A stretch of DNA of 30,160 bases from a virus. Below, piece by piece: positions 1-7,229 of the stretch (position 1 is its first letter; every line of letters starts with the position of its first letter). The translations under genes and the position numbers were made by a program. The DNA lies in the IMG/VR virus record IMGVR_UViG_3300042893_000605, positions 1 to 30,160 of that record. One strand, 5' to 3'. The notes below the pieces were generated by a model, which saw only the letters and a program-made list of their open reading frames with translations, did no database searches and was not told the DNA's origin.

Positions 1-453
1 TTTAATTGATTTGTCATCAAGTCCGAGGTTTCGTGCCATGTCTGCAATATCTCGTTTATCATTGATTTTTGCCATCAGGTCTATTTCATCAGATTTCATA
101 TTAGGATATAACTTAGCCAAGAACTTTTGACTTTTGTTATCTCCCTCTTTTTTCTTTGCCGCTAGCCAATAATGGAACTGTGGTCCCATTTGTGGGCTTA
201 CGCTAGTACAGGTTAACCATTGTAGTTTGGTATGCTTAGATCCCAGATCAAAGAAATGTTTGTTTACACGTTCATTAGTAGCCATTAGATAATAGGCCTG
301 CAGATCTTTATTACCACTGACATTAGCACCATACTTCAGCATGAGATATGTTGAGAATTTCTTACGATCTTCATCTGTGAAGTTGTCATAGTAAGCACGA
401 TCCTTGCGATCGTATGCCTGCATTTCATATTTGATTTCTAAACTACTACTCAC
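1..453 (-). CDS. Probable clamp-loader small subunit (T4 gp62-like), C-terminus cut off by window edge
   Basis: An open frame starts at a GTG (451-453) and runs off the left edge; 151 codons are visible. The GTG overlaps the TGA of the upstream gene (GTGA), so the two are translationally coupled. The central part has an N-E-x-V-N-K stretch, then H-F-F-D-L, then a W-L-A-A-K-K-K basic run, followed by a helical tail. This order resembles the NExN...FxxWxKK pattern I remember for gp62 proteins of marine T4-like phages, which hold the gp44 ATPase ring that loads the gp45 sliding clamp. The match is by pattern only. No gp44 is recognisable in the window. It could be another conserved T4-like protein. 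Confidence 0.5.
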   Translation of the reverse strand, partial: MSSSLEIKYEMQAYDRKDRAYYDNFTDEDRKKFSTYLMLKYGANVSGNKDLQAYYLMATNERVNKHFFDLGSKHTKLQWLTCTSVSPQMGPQFHYWLAAKKKEGDNKSQKFLAKLYPNMKSDEIDLMAKINDKRDIADMARNLGLDDKSIK

Positions 454-695
454 TTCTTATTCCATCCCTTGCTGAGATAACCCAATATCCTGTCTACGCT
501 AGACTGCATGTTATTATACTTGTTTTTTAGTGCGGCAATTTCATCGGCTTGCTGATTGACTAAATCTCTTAACCTATCAAATTCTACCCTGCTTTCGCGG
601 ATAGTTTTATCATGTGACATCAGATTCGGGCGTGGCGGAGCATTTGGATCCACTTCACGTTTCTTTTTCTGTTTGAACATTTTTGGATTAAACAT
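450..695 (-). CDS. Small coiled-coil protein, conserved type in T4-like marine phages
   Basis: This 81-residue protein has a basic, proline-rich N-terminus (KQKKK near residue 9, then PNAPPRPNLM) and a long helix from about residue 30 to 70 whose heptad spacing of L/I/V (LRDLV, ADEIAAL) suggests a coiled coil. The start is supported by an AGAGGA ribosome-binding site 9-10 bases upstream. It overlaps its upstream neighbour by 8 bases and its downstream neighbour by 3, so it belongs to a compact operon with the gp62-like gene. The PNLMSxDKTIRE stretch is familiar from small proteins of T4-like cyanophages, but I know no function. Confidence 0.75.
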   Translation of the reverse strand: MFNPKMFKQKKKREVDPNAPPRPNLMSHDKTIRESRVEFDRLRDLVNQQADEIAALKNKYNNMQSSVDRILGYLSKGWNKK

Positions 696-936
696 CTTTA
701 TATTCCTCTGAGAGCTTATATATAATTATACATTCTTCCACCGCATGTTGTAAAGCACGATTACGATTACGATGCTTATATATGTCCGTCCACATACGTT
801 GCTCAACCAATTCTCGAGCCTGCCAGCTTTGCCCGATCATTACACGGTCTTTGGTGCCTTCTAAGCGAGCATAGGTAGTTAGCCCACCATCCGGACTTTC
901 GTATATATAGGTTCCGCCTGGTACTAAATTACCCAT
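688..936 (-). CDS. Small hypothetical protein (82 aa), T4-like phage type
   Basis: Eighty-two residues beginning MGNLVPGGTYIYE, with a G-x-TY-IYE/S-PDGG-TYAR arrangement that I associate with short conserved proteins of marine T4-like phages. The predicted secondary structure would be a few beta strands followed by a C-terminal helix (residues 40-75). No catalytic motif is visible. Its ATG lies inside the end of the upstream 51-residue membrane protein gene (8-base overlap), and its own end overlaps the coiled-coil gene, so it is part of the same operon. Function unknown. Confidence 0.75.
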   Translation of the reverse strand: MGNLVPGGTYIYESPDGGLTTYARLEGTKDRVMIGQSWQARELVEQRMWTDIYKHRNRNRALQHAVEECIIIYKLSEEYKDV

Positions 937-1084
937 TCCAATGTCTCAATATACCAGCTATGATAAACAAGTTTGTAACGATATATAATGCCACGATCGC
1001 TGTCCTGATCGCCGCAACCACGTCTGCTTCACTATCCGTGATGCCTTCTTTTTGCCCAAGAGCTTTAGCCCAAAGTCTCCACAT
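929..1084 (-). CDS. 51-residue single-pass membrane protein
   Basis: A short gene read directly from the minus strand: it starts MWRLWAKALGQKEG and ends RHWNG. Residues 24-46 form one hydrophobic segment (AAIRTAIVALYIV...IIAGIL), so a single transmembrane helix is likely, with the charged N-terminal 22 residues facing one side. The stop overlaps the ATG of the following gene by 8 bases. The MWxLWAKALG opening is a form I recall from small proteins of T4-like cyanophages. The role is unknown; it sits among replication genes, so a membrane-anchoring role is possible but unproven. Confidence 0.7.
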   Translation of the reverse strand: MWRLWAKALGQKEGITDSEADVVAAIRTAIVALYIVTNLFIIAGILRHWNG

Positions 1085-1097
1085 TAACAATCCTTTC

Positions 1098-1982
1098 TTA
1101 ATTGCCATATAATTCTATCCATTTATCATGTAGTCTTTCAGCCCATAATTTATGGCTTTGTATTCCATAATGACTACCATCCGCCGCCACATCAATTTGG
1201 GTACCAATGGTCGAACTAAACTCTTCAAATCCATACAAGAATTCATTACATTTAAGAGCATCAGCATTTTCAATATTACAAGTATAAGTAATCAAAAACT
1301 TATTATTTCCATCTCGCAATCGACTCACAATTCTATTAACAATATTTTTAAAATTAAAAAATAAATTTTCTTCGCTAAACAGTAACGAATTAGTCAAATT
1401 ACTGTTTATGTTGTATAACATTTTAGATTGTTCTTTATTTCCTTCTAGGTATCTTACCCTGTAGATATCAGTAAATTGAATAATTAATTTTGCATTTTTT
1501 ATAGAAAATGTAGATAATAAATCCTCAATAGCATAATTACCTTTTCCAGGTAAAGCAAAATTATTATAACTTATGTTTAGCATATTTGATAAAACACAAG
1601 GATAGGTTGTAGTTAAAGATGTATGACCTACCCCACCAGTATGACTACAACCAAAAAAATTTATTTTATTTTGATCTAATATTCTAAAATTATGATTGGG
1701 CTTATTATTAGATCGTAAAAACTCCAATTCGGTTTGTTGTAGTCTGACTATATAGTTTTCATGATCCTTTAAAAAAACTACATGATCAAATCTATTAATC
1801 AGAGATTGTGTATTATCAAATCCAACTTCTACAGGTGAAACAGCATAACTGAGTCCAGGTTTAATTTCATCTGTGATTGAAAACAATGTACCACCAAGAG
1901 GTAGTTTTTGTTCTTGACAAATACGTTCTACTTCTTTGTACCCGCCAAGGTGATTATTTACAAATAATGTCGTTTTTACCAT
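1098..1982 (-). CDS. SGNH/GDSL-like hydrolase family protein
   Basis: The 294-residue product has the two signature blocks of SGNH hydrolases: a nucleophile block GCSHT with Ser113 after a hydrophobic strand (INFF), and a C-terminal DGSHYG block supplying Asp268 and His271 (DxxH). A GKGNYAIEDLL stretch fits block II-III. Known members remove acyl or acetyl groups from sugars or lipids; the substrate here is unknown. The first 100 residues form a separate uncharacterised region. The gene is visibly more AT-rich than those on either side, with frequent AAT/ATT codons, which suggests separate acquisition. Its ATG overlaps the upstream stop (ATGGTAA). Placement among replication genes gives no clue to substrate. 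Confidence 0.7.
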   Translation of the reverse strand: MVKTTLFVNNHLGGYKEVERICQEQKLPLGGTLFSITDEIKPGLSYAVSPVEVGFDNTQSLINRFDHVVFLKDHENYIVRLQQTELEFLRSNNKPNHNFRILDQNKINFFGCSHTGGVGHTSLTTTYPCVLSNMLNISYNNFALPGKGNYAIEDLLSTFSIKNAKLIIQFTDIYRVRYLEGNKEQSKMLYNINSNLTNSLLFSEENLFFNFKNIVNRIVSRLRDGNNKFLITYTCNIENADALKCNEFLYGFEEFSSTIGTQIDVAADGSHYGIQSHKLWAERLHDKWIELYGN

Positions 1983-2440
1983 ATTTTACCGTAGTCCACC
2001 ACCTCACTCTGCCGACTGATGTCTTTGACAAAATAAGCACACAGTGGATGTGGACTATCATTAATTGGCACTGCTAGCATCTGCCCTGGACGTAGTTTGG
2101 GGAAATACCATTTAACGTCTTGATAGATATCTACGATCTCAATTGGATGGAACTCTGGTTTAAAACTGTCTAGGGGATTAAAACAGAACACGCTGAATCC
2201 ACGATCGTTAATACTTGTCAATGGAATAACTTCCAAGTCACCAAAGTCTGGTTCACCGATGAGTATCTGCCAATCCACAGGCATTTTAACTAGGTTGCCA
2301 CCAATACGTAATACCAGCGCAGGGCTATTAAATGATTCTAAGAAGATCAATGGAATAAAGAAGTAGTCGGGATTCTTTGGATCGCTGTTATCTAATATAG
2401 CAAAACGCAGATCCTCAACTTCATCTGGAATCTCATTCAT
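1976..2440 (-). CDS. Conserved hypothetical protein next to UvsW
   Basis: A 154-residue acidic protein (starts MNEIPDEVEDLR) that I cannot assign. It is mostly beta-strand-like, with hydrophobic strands such as FFIPLIFLE, PALVLRIGGN, VDWQILIGE and GQMLAVPIND, and has a tryptophan-rich middle (VKWYFPKLRPG). No transmembrane helix, signal peptide or metal-binding motif is visible. It follows UvsW by 54 bases and overlaps the SGNH-like gene by 7, so it is co-transcribed with both. Its start has only a weak ribosome-binding site; no better ATG lies downstream near the N-terminus. Confidence 0.65.
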   Translation of the reverse strand: MNEIPDEVEDLRFAILDNSDPKNPDYFFIPLIFLESFNSPALVLRIGGNLVKMPVDWQILIGEPDFGDLEVIPLTSINDRGFSVFCFNPLDSFKPEFHPIEIVDIYQDVKWYFPKLRPGQMLAVPINDSPHPLCAYFVKDISRQSEVVDYGKIW

Positions 2441-2494
2441 CTCATACGCTGTGTTTTCTAGGGTTAATATATAAATTTTTAATGCTCCTTTAAA

Positions 2495-3958
2495 TTACTT
2501 TGATTGCCAATCCGTTTTTTCAACGATAAACGGATATGAAGCATCTTTGTAAAACTGTTTACGTTTAGTTAAATGCCTCTTGGCAAACTTACAGGTACTT
2601 GTTATGTCCCAGATTTGGACGAAGTCTTTGTCTTCCGCTTTACGGATACCACGCCCGATACTTTGGATGACCCTAACAAAGCTCTTACCGGGCTCAATAA
2701 GCACAAGGTTAAAAACACGAGGAATGTTGATGCCAACAGCAGCAACCCCATAAGTGGCAACAATAACCTTATCGTCCATAGTTGCAATGTCGTCATATTG
2801 TTCTTTTCTATCATCTGCTTTAGTGCCTCCAGACACGAATACAGCATCTTTAATTTTTTCTATCAATGCCCTACCTGGGGCGATACGATCTACTAGAACC
2901 AATGTATTGCCCGACTTACGTATCGACTCTACCAATTTGGCAATATAATCCAATCTTGCTTCTGTTTCAAGTAAGTACCGCAACTCACTTTGGTAATCTT
3001 TATACTCTACATGATCAACTAACTGTAGGACGTTTACATGACAGTTAGCAAGTACACCTTGCTCTTGTAATTCACTGGCACTTAACCGGCCAATAACGTC
3101 TCCTATTGAACACTTTAGGCTGACAAATTCGTAGTCTTCTTTAGGAATCGTGCCGGTTAATCCCCAGCGGATAGGTATATGTGCCATTACACCAGTAAGC
3201 AGAGTTTTAAGCGCATCTGCTTTGGCCATATGTACTTCATCAACCATGACACAGACAACGTCTTGTAGAAACTCACCGATGGTAATATCTACTTCATGGT
3301 TACGTGATCCTTTTAATAAGATGTTCAAACTTTGCCAAGTGCAGATAGTATGTGTCTTACCAAACTCTTTACGATCTCCAAAATAGACTCCAACATCCAG
3401 GCCCATGTTCTTATAGTCAGCTTCTGTTTGTGTGACCAAACTCTTGTTTGGAACAATGACTATAGTGCGTCCATGTGACTCACAACAATAACTCAGTGCG
3501 GCTGTGATTAAAGTCTTGCCAGCACCCGTGGCGATTTCTTGCAGGCACTGTGGGTTCTCAAGGAACTTGTTGATGATTTCAACTTGGTAATCACGTAGGA
3601 CGATTGGTTGCCCTGCTATTGGATGTTTAGCAGGCCACATAATATGCTTGAATGTGTCTTCTGTTACTTCTTCAAAGTCATATTGTGTTTTGTAATCACG
3701 TAGGTCTTCTAGTTCTAAATGATAGCCTTGACTATCTAAGTAAGGAATGATCTCTGGCAATAGATTAACATAGGTGCTGCCACCCATTTGGAAGAATGCT
3801 ATCTTGCCATCCCAGCGGCCTAGACGGACTGCGGGCAGATAACGTGCACCAGGGATCTCATACTTGAACTTATTACTAAGTTCTTTACGTTCATGTAAGT
3901 CTAAGCCTTCTATCTTTACATTAACTTCATCTTTGATTATTAGTCTAGCCAAGGCCAT
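2495..3958 (-). CDS. uvsW: UvsW-type superfamily 2 DNA/RNA helicase
   Basis: At 487 residues it is close to T4 UvsW (503). It carries helicase motif I ATGAGKT (about residue 142-148), motif Ia (IVIVPNKSLV), motif II as VDEVH (DExH box, about 240), motif III GLTGT, and motif VI QSIGRGIRK near 430. The first 100 residues match the UvsW N-terminal substrate-binding region (ARYLPAVRLGRWDGK). In T4, UvsW unwinds branched DNA and R-loops, switching replication from origin-dependent to recombination-dependent initiation. Its ATG shares one base with the TAA of the HARP-like gene (TAATG), so translation is coupled and the two proteins may act together. Confidence 0.95.
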   Translation of the reverse strand: MALARLIIKDEVNVKIEGLDLHERKELSNKFKYEIPGARYLPAVRLGRWDGKIAFFQMGGSTYVNLLPEIIPYLDSQGYHLELEDLRDYKTQYDFEEVTEDTFKHIMWPAKHPIAGQPIVLRDYQVEIINKFLENPQCLQEIATGAGKTLITAALSYCCESHGRTIVIVPNKSLVTQTEADYKNMGLDVGVYFGDRKEFGKTHTICTWQSLNILLKGSRNHEVDITIGEFLQDVVCVMVDEVHMAKADALKTLLTGVMAHIPIRWGLTGTIPKEDYEFVSLKCSIGDVIGRLSASELQEQGVLANCHVNVLQLVDHVEYKDYQSELRYLLETEARLDYIAKLVESIRKSGNTLVLVDRIAPGRALIEKIKDAVFVSGGTKADDRKEQYDDIATMDDKVIVATYGVAAVGINIPRVFNLVLIEPGKSFVRVIQSIGRGIRKAEDKDFVQIWDITSTCKFAKRHLTKRKQFYKDASYPFIVEKTDWQSK

Positions 3959-5088
3959 TAGTTGTGTTCTCTTATTTGTGTTGCGCCGTAGTAGATGATC
4001 TTTTCTGCTCTACGTGTCCAGTCCATCTTACGTCCACCAAACATCATCTCAAATGTTGTGACCATCAATGGCACAGGAAAGTCCCAAGTCGCAGGTATCT
4101 TTCCAGCATATACTACTTTAACACGATACGGATCATAATCGCTAGTCTTAGTCTTACCGTTTCTGTCAAAGCGTACTATCTCTTCTTCTTCAAAGCGACT
4201 TAGATCTATGTCAAACAGGGTAGGATTGTAAATGCAAACAGGATAACGATCTGTTATTTCAGCATAGTCAAATATCATGTTTAAGTGTGCGGGGCTCGGT
4301 GGTAAGTGTATGCTATGCTTACTACCAATGGCCACCAATGCTATAGGATAATGTTCCATGCAGTAGTTTTTAATATCATCATCTATGTCATACCCACATA
4401 GGCCAGCATAGTCAATTAACTTGACTAGGTTGTCTCGACCAAAGCCACCATGCTGTTCAATATACTCAATTAAACTTGTTGATGCATTGGTAATAGCATA
4501 CCTACTACCTTGTTGGACTAGTTTAATCTCATAAAGTTGCTGTTCACACTCAAGTATTTGCGCAAATAATTCCTGCACACGATGGTCAACTTCAAATCCA
4601 TAATCGTTGGCCCAAGGTATTATCCAATTGACATTGTATTCTGTTATGGCCAAGTTCCATAGTTTTTTATCGCGATCATACCAGGCCCGACCTTGGCTAG
4701 CTTCTCTGAAGTTTTGTAGCTCTTTGATCAGATCATTGTCATAGGGGAACTTGACTACTATGTGGTCGCCATCTAACCAAACAGCTTTGGTACGATCCAT
4801 CTTACGTGGAGCCATACGGAACACAGGCGCTTCAACTGGACTTACATCTATGCCCATCTTAGCGAACTGACGACGGTACTTTAATATTAGTTTAACTGCT
4901 AGTTCTGCTTGCTTATCTGTAAGTGCTGTACCAAACACAGTCGTTGATGCCATGCTATTGACTATGGCTATATCATAGCGGGCTAGGCTTATTCTATTCA
5001 CGCTGTGTGGGGTTATTAAAGCAGTAAGGCCCACTTCATAACCACCAAGATATTCCAAATAGTCTTCTACATTAGGATAGGTTAACAT
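3958..5088 (-). CDS. HARP-like domain protein coupled to UvsW
   Basis: This 376-residue protein has a segment at residues 103-160 with the pattern VVKFPYDNDLIKEL...GRAWYDRDKKLWNLAI. It closely resembles the HARP domain found in front of SMARCAL1-like annealing helicases, where it binds branched DNA and drives strand reannealing. No helicase motifs of its own are visible; the remaining C-terminal 200 residues are unassigned. The next gene, overlapping by one base, is UvsW, so I infer that an annealing/fork-regression activity is split over two polypeptides. A sigma70-like promoter (5095-5123) places the transcription start at or next to the ATG, so the message may be leaderless. Confidence 0.7.
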   Translation of the reverse strand: MLTYPNVEDYLEYLGGYEVGLTALITPHSVNRISLARYDIAIVNSMASTTVFGTALTDKQAELAVKLILKYRRQFAKMGIDVSPVEAPVFRMAPRKMDRTKAVWLDGDHIVVKFPYDNDLIKELQNFREASQGRAWYDRDKKLWNLAITEYNVNWIIPWANDYGFEVDHRVQELFAQILECEQQLYEIKLVQQGSRYAITNASTSLIEYIEQHGGFGRDNLVKLIDYAGLCGYDIDDDIKNYCMEHYPIALVAIGSKHSIHLPPSPAHLNMIFDYAEITDRYPVCIYNPTLFDIDLSRFEEEEIVRFDRNGKTKTSDYDPYRVKVVYAGKIPATWDFPVPLMVTTFEMMFGGRKMDWTRRAEKIIYYGATQIREHN

Positions 5089-5094
5089 ACTATT

Positions 5095-5123
5095 ATTATA
5101 CCTTCAACGGAATTGGAATGCAA
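5095..5123 (-). promoter_or_regulatory. Sigma70-type promoter for the HARP-like/uvsW operon
   Basis: On the minus strand, TTGCAT (5118-5123) and TATAAT (5095-5100) are separated by exactly 17 bases. Only six bases lie between the -10 box and the ATG at 5088, so transcription would begin at about the start codon. It lies directly after a terminator-like hairpin. Confidence 0.7.
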
Positions 5124-5125
5124 CC

Positions 5126-5160
5126 TAAAAAGAAGCCCGGGTATTTCTACACGGGCTTTG
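5126..5160 (-). terminator. Intrinsic terminator, minus strand
   Basis: Read on the minus strand, AAGCCCG (complement of 5152-5158) and CGGGCTT (complement of 5133-5139) form a GC-rich stem, followed by CTTTTT. It would end transcripts coming from the AAA ATPase operon just before the HARP/uvsW promoter. Confidence 0.75.
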
Positions 5161-5164
5161 AGGT

Positions 5165-5201
5165 CATCGCACTAGGAGCTAGACAATAGATAAGTGCGAT
5201 G
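5165..5201. repeat. 9-bp inverted repeat (stem-loop)
   Basis: CATCGCACT (5165-5173) and AGTGCGATG (5193-5201) are perfect inverted copies around a 19-base loop. It lies between the terminator at 5126 and another stem-loop at 5222, in a stretch without a gene. Possible processed 3' RNA or small RNA; function not shown. Confidence 0.6.
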
Positions 5202-5221
5202 AAAACTGTTACTAATATATA

Positions 5222-5243
5222 GCTATCTAATTATACAGATAGC
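5222..5243. repeat. 7-bp inverted repeat downstream of small membrane gene
   Basis: GCTATCT (5222-5228) and AGATAGC (5237-5243) form a perfect stem with an 8-base AT-rich loop, 12 bases beyond the stop of the gene ending at 5256. It may be a weak terminator or 3' stabilising hairpin for minus-strand transcripts. Confidence 0.5.
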
Positions 5244-5255
5244 GTAATATTGATA

Positions 5256-5426
5256 TTAGATCTTTCTTAGTGCGTAGTTAAGTCCGGCTAGACCAAAGTT
5301 GATTAATGCGCCAATCAAATTACCAGTGCCCAGGGCATCAATACCAAAGGCCGTAAATAAGCCTATTAAGAACCAAGTAACCTGCACTGAGTTTATATAC
5401 ATCCACGTTCTAAATTTGTCATACAT
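5256..5426 (-). CDS. 56-residue membrane protein
   Basis: A short gene read from the minus strand: it begins MYDKFRTWMYIN and ends LNYALRKI. Residues 13-28 (VQVTWFLIGLFTAFGI) and 33-50 (GTGNLIGALINFGLAGL) are hydrophobic, so one or two membrane segments are likely, with positive charges at both ends. An AAGGAG ribosome-binding site sits 8 bases upstream and includes the TAA of the AAA ATPase gene, so the two are co-expressed. No homologue with a known function is recognised; a holin-like role is possible from size alone but not supported by context. Confidence 0.75.
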   Translation of the reverse strand: MYDKFRTWMYINSVQVTWFLIGLFTAFGIDALGTGNLIGALINFGLAGLNYALRKI

Positions 5427-5436
5427 ATACTTCTCC

Positions 5437-6441
5437 TTAAACTGATGATTTCATACAAGTTGTTGAAGCCAACGCAGACCATTTCAATGGAAAGCTCTTA
5501 CGTAACTGAGCGATCTTGATAGCCATACGCAATGATACTTCACGTAACTTGTTTTGGTTAGTGACCATGAAGTCAATGATTTCATCCTGTTGGATTTGAT
5601 CAAAGTCATAGTCTTCAAATAATACACCTGTGCGAGCGATCTGTTTGATACGCAAGATCTTATCGTGCATAGTGTCTAAAGTCAGATCCAAATAGTGACA
5701 GCGTGATTGGATAGCATCCAAGTGATCACGTGTTTTTTGCGATTTCATTTGATCAAACTTTAGATTTGTGATAAAGATAACTCCGCCTTTGAAATCGAAC
5801 TGGTCTGGAATACCTTCGTTGCGTAGGCTATGGCTATCTGCTAACCATGAAATCCTACGTTTTTTGCCTGAGTCAAGTGCGCCTTTAAGCAAGTTCAAGC
5901 AAACATCATCAAGTAATATACTGTCACAGTCGTCAAATACCACAACTGAGTTACTATCACTATACTTGTAAAGTGCCTTATACATACCTAATGCGGATGC
6001 CGTACCTTTGATCATCTCTGACTTAACACGACGTCCTGAGATCTGATCAAAGAGGTTTGCTTTTTCTAACTGTGCTTCAATACCAAATGACTTACCAACA
6101 CCCGGAGGGCCTGCTACGATCATAGCACGGATATCTCCGTTTAATACTGCCTTGGTCATGTCATCTAAGATTTCAAAACGTTCAGCGATTTCACTAATAC
6201 GTTGTTCTTCTACAGCTGGATCTACTGCTTCAACTGCGGTAGCAGGTGCTTCTACTAGTTCATAGTCTGTAAGACTAGATACATTAACACGGATTTTGTC
6301 TTTACCAAAACGACCAGTGCCATCTACTGTGATGTAACCACCTTTACTACCTAATTGGAATTGTTTGATGAGTGGAAACACTTCATCTCGAACTTCTTGA
6401 TTGCGATAACTACCGTTCTTAATTTTTACGAATGCCTGCAT
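5437..6441 (-). CDS. AAA-family ATPase, phage type
   Basis: The 334-residue product has a Walker A motif GPPGVGKS at residues 111-118, a Walker B strand VVVFDDCD at 166-173, and a sensor-1 strand VIFITN ending in Asn226, which together define an AAA+ ATPase. The first 65 residues are a separate basic/beta-rich region (FVKIKNGSYRNQ) of unknown role, joined by a linker rich in Ala, Val and Glu. It lacks the gp44 clamp-loader hallmarks (WVEKYRP N-terminus). Known relatives remodel proteins or DNA complexes; the target is unknown. It starts after AAGGAC and is driven by the consensus promoter at 6509-6537, about 70 bases upstream, as the first gene of an early operon. Confidence 0.85.
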   Translation of the reverse strand: MQAFVKIKNGSYRNQEVRDEVFPLIKQFQLGSKGGYITVDGTGRFGKDKIRVNVSSLTDYELVEAPATAVEAVDPAVEEQRISEIAERFEILDDMTKAVLNGDIRAMIVAGPPGVGKSFGIEAQLEKANLFDQISGRRVKSEMIKGTASALGMYKALYKYSDSNSVVVFDDCDSILLDDVCLNLLKGALDSGKKRRISWLADSHSLRNEGIPDQFDFKGGVIFITNLKFDQMKSQKTRDHLDAIQSRCHYLDLTLDTMHDKILRIKQIARTGVLFEDYDFDQIQQDEIIDFMVTNQNKLREVSLRMAIKIAQLRKSFPLKWSALASTTCMKSSV

Positions 6442-6508
6442 TTGTCTAGTCCTTTATATTAGTTAAAATATTGTGAAGCAGTTGTCTGCTTTCTTATTTT
6501 ATAATACT

Positions 6509-6537
6509 ATTATAGCACCAAAAAGTGGTTTTGTCAA
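6509..6537 (-). promoter_or_regulatory. Consensus sigma70 promoter of the AAA ATPase operon, with inverted repeat
   Basis: TTGACA (6532-6537) and TATAAT (6509-6514) on the minus strand are perfect and 17 bases apart. The -35 box lies in the loop of a perfect 10-bp inverted repeat (6521-6530 with 6536-6545), which could be an operator or a terminator for the gene upstream. Confidence 0.85.
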
Positions 6538-6573
6538 CCACTTTTGGACTATGTAAGTCATTGATCTATAACG
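6521..6573. repeat. 53-bp direct repeat, copy 1
   Basis: Matches 7230-7282 at 49 of 53 positions by eye. It contains the AAAAGTGG...CCACTTTT palindrome and the TTGACA -35 box, and reaches into the last codons of the gene ending at 6566. Confidence 0.85.
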
Positions 6574-6817
6574 AGCATTGAGACAAATAAATTGGAGTTT
6601 CTGCATCAAATTTATCAGGAATAAGACCACATTTTATAAGTTCTTCTTGATCATACTCATCCAATAAAGCATACCAAGCTATTTCAAACTCATCCCAAAA
6701 ACTATCAACATAAATGTCCCACTCGTGTTCGTCCATTTCTTGTTTTTTTGCTATGGCTTCTCGGAGTTCTCTTTTAGCTCGAAGAAAATCTTCTAATAGA
6801 AGTGCGTTGATTTTCAT
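6566..6817 (-). CDS. Small acidic protein (83 aa)
   Basis: I chose the ATG at 6815-6817 (MKINALLLEDFL) because AAGGAA lies 9 bases upstream and the upstream gene stops 4 bases before it; longer readings have no ribosome-binding site. The protein is helical and strongly acidic, with WDIYVDSFWDEFEIAWYALLDEYDQEEL in its middle, a pattern seen in small phage inhibitors and DNA mimics, though that is only a compositional likeness. No known domain is recognised. It is the second gene of a two-gene unit under the promoter at 7169-7197, and its 3' end overlaps direct-repeat copy 1. Confidence 0.7.
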   Translation of the reverse strand: MKINALLLEDFLRAKRELREAIAKKQEMDEHEWDIYVDSFWDEFEIAWYALLDEYDQEELIKCGLIPDKFDAETPIYLSQCSL

Positions 6818-6821
6818 GATA

Positions 6822-7097
6822 TTATTCCTTATTAAAAGGAATAAGTCCAACACGAACAGATATTTTGTTACCTACTTTTAAGGCAGACTCGGCACCTTCT
6901 TTACGTGTTGACTGCCAGTAATCTACACATCTTCCAGAATCGGCATCACGTTGCCAATCGCGTTGAAGAGTTTGAAGACTCTTATAAGTTTTAGGGAATG
7001 AAATACTATCTATTACTTTAACATCTTGACCTGTCTTTCCATCAACTTCAACAAAAACTAAACACGGTCTTAAATTACTGATTTTTAAATCTTCCAT
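6822..7097 (-). CDS. Small hypothetical protein (91 aa)
   Basis: The start is placed at the ATG of MEDLKISNLRPC (7095-7097) because an AAGGAG site lies 6-7 bases upstream; the frame stays open upstream but those starts lack such a site. The protein has beta-strand-like segments (CLVFVEVDG, KISVRVGLIPF) around a helical centre with a WQRDADSGRCVDYWQ stretch. No motif identifies a function. It is first in a two-gene early unit, behind a strong consensus promoter and a roughly 65-base leader that contains a CACTAAA/TTTAGTG stem-loop (7142-7159). Confidence 0.7.
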   Translation of the reverse strand: MEDLKISNLRPCLVFVEVDGKTGQDVKVIDSISFPKTYKSLQTLQRDWQRDADSGRCVDYWQSTRKEGAESALKVGNKISVRVGLIPFNKE

Positions 7098-7168
7098 TTG
7101 TTTCTCCTTAAGGATTATGCGATTATTCGCTAACAACTCAACACTAAATTTCTTTAGTGTATGTAAAC

Positions 7169-7197
7169 ATTATAGCACCTTAGGAGTGCTATGTCAA
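7169..7197 (-). promoter_or_regulatory. Consensus sigma70 promoter with hairpin in the spacer
   Basis: TTGACA (7192-7197) and TATAAT (7169-7174), spacer 17 bases, minus strand. The spacer contains a TAGCAC/GTGCTA inverted repeat (7173-7178 with 7186-7191). It would drive the genes at 7097 and 6817. Confidence 0.85.
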
Positions 7198-7229
7198 GCT
7201 CTTTTTGATACTATTATTTTGGTGTCACT

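Noticed and set aside
2573-2896. Plus-strand open frames inside uvsW and other minus-strand genes
   Set aside because: They lie opposite well-supported genes with motifs, have no ribosome-binding sites, and encode no recognisable domain.
5437-6441. Reading the AAA ATPase as the gp44 clamp-loader subunit
   Set aside because: It has AAA motifs but lacks the N-terminal clamp-loader signature and has an unrelated 65-residue N-terminal region; it is also not next to the gp62-like gene.
6818-6853. A longer start for the 83-residue acidic protein
   Set aside because: The upstream codons lie within the end of the preceding gene and lack a ribosome-binding site, while the ATG at 6817 has a good one.
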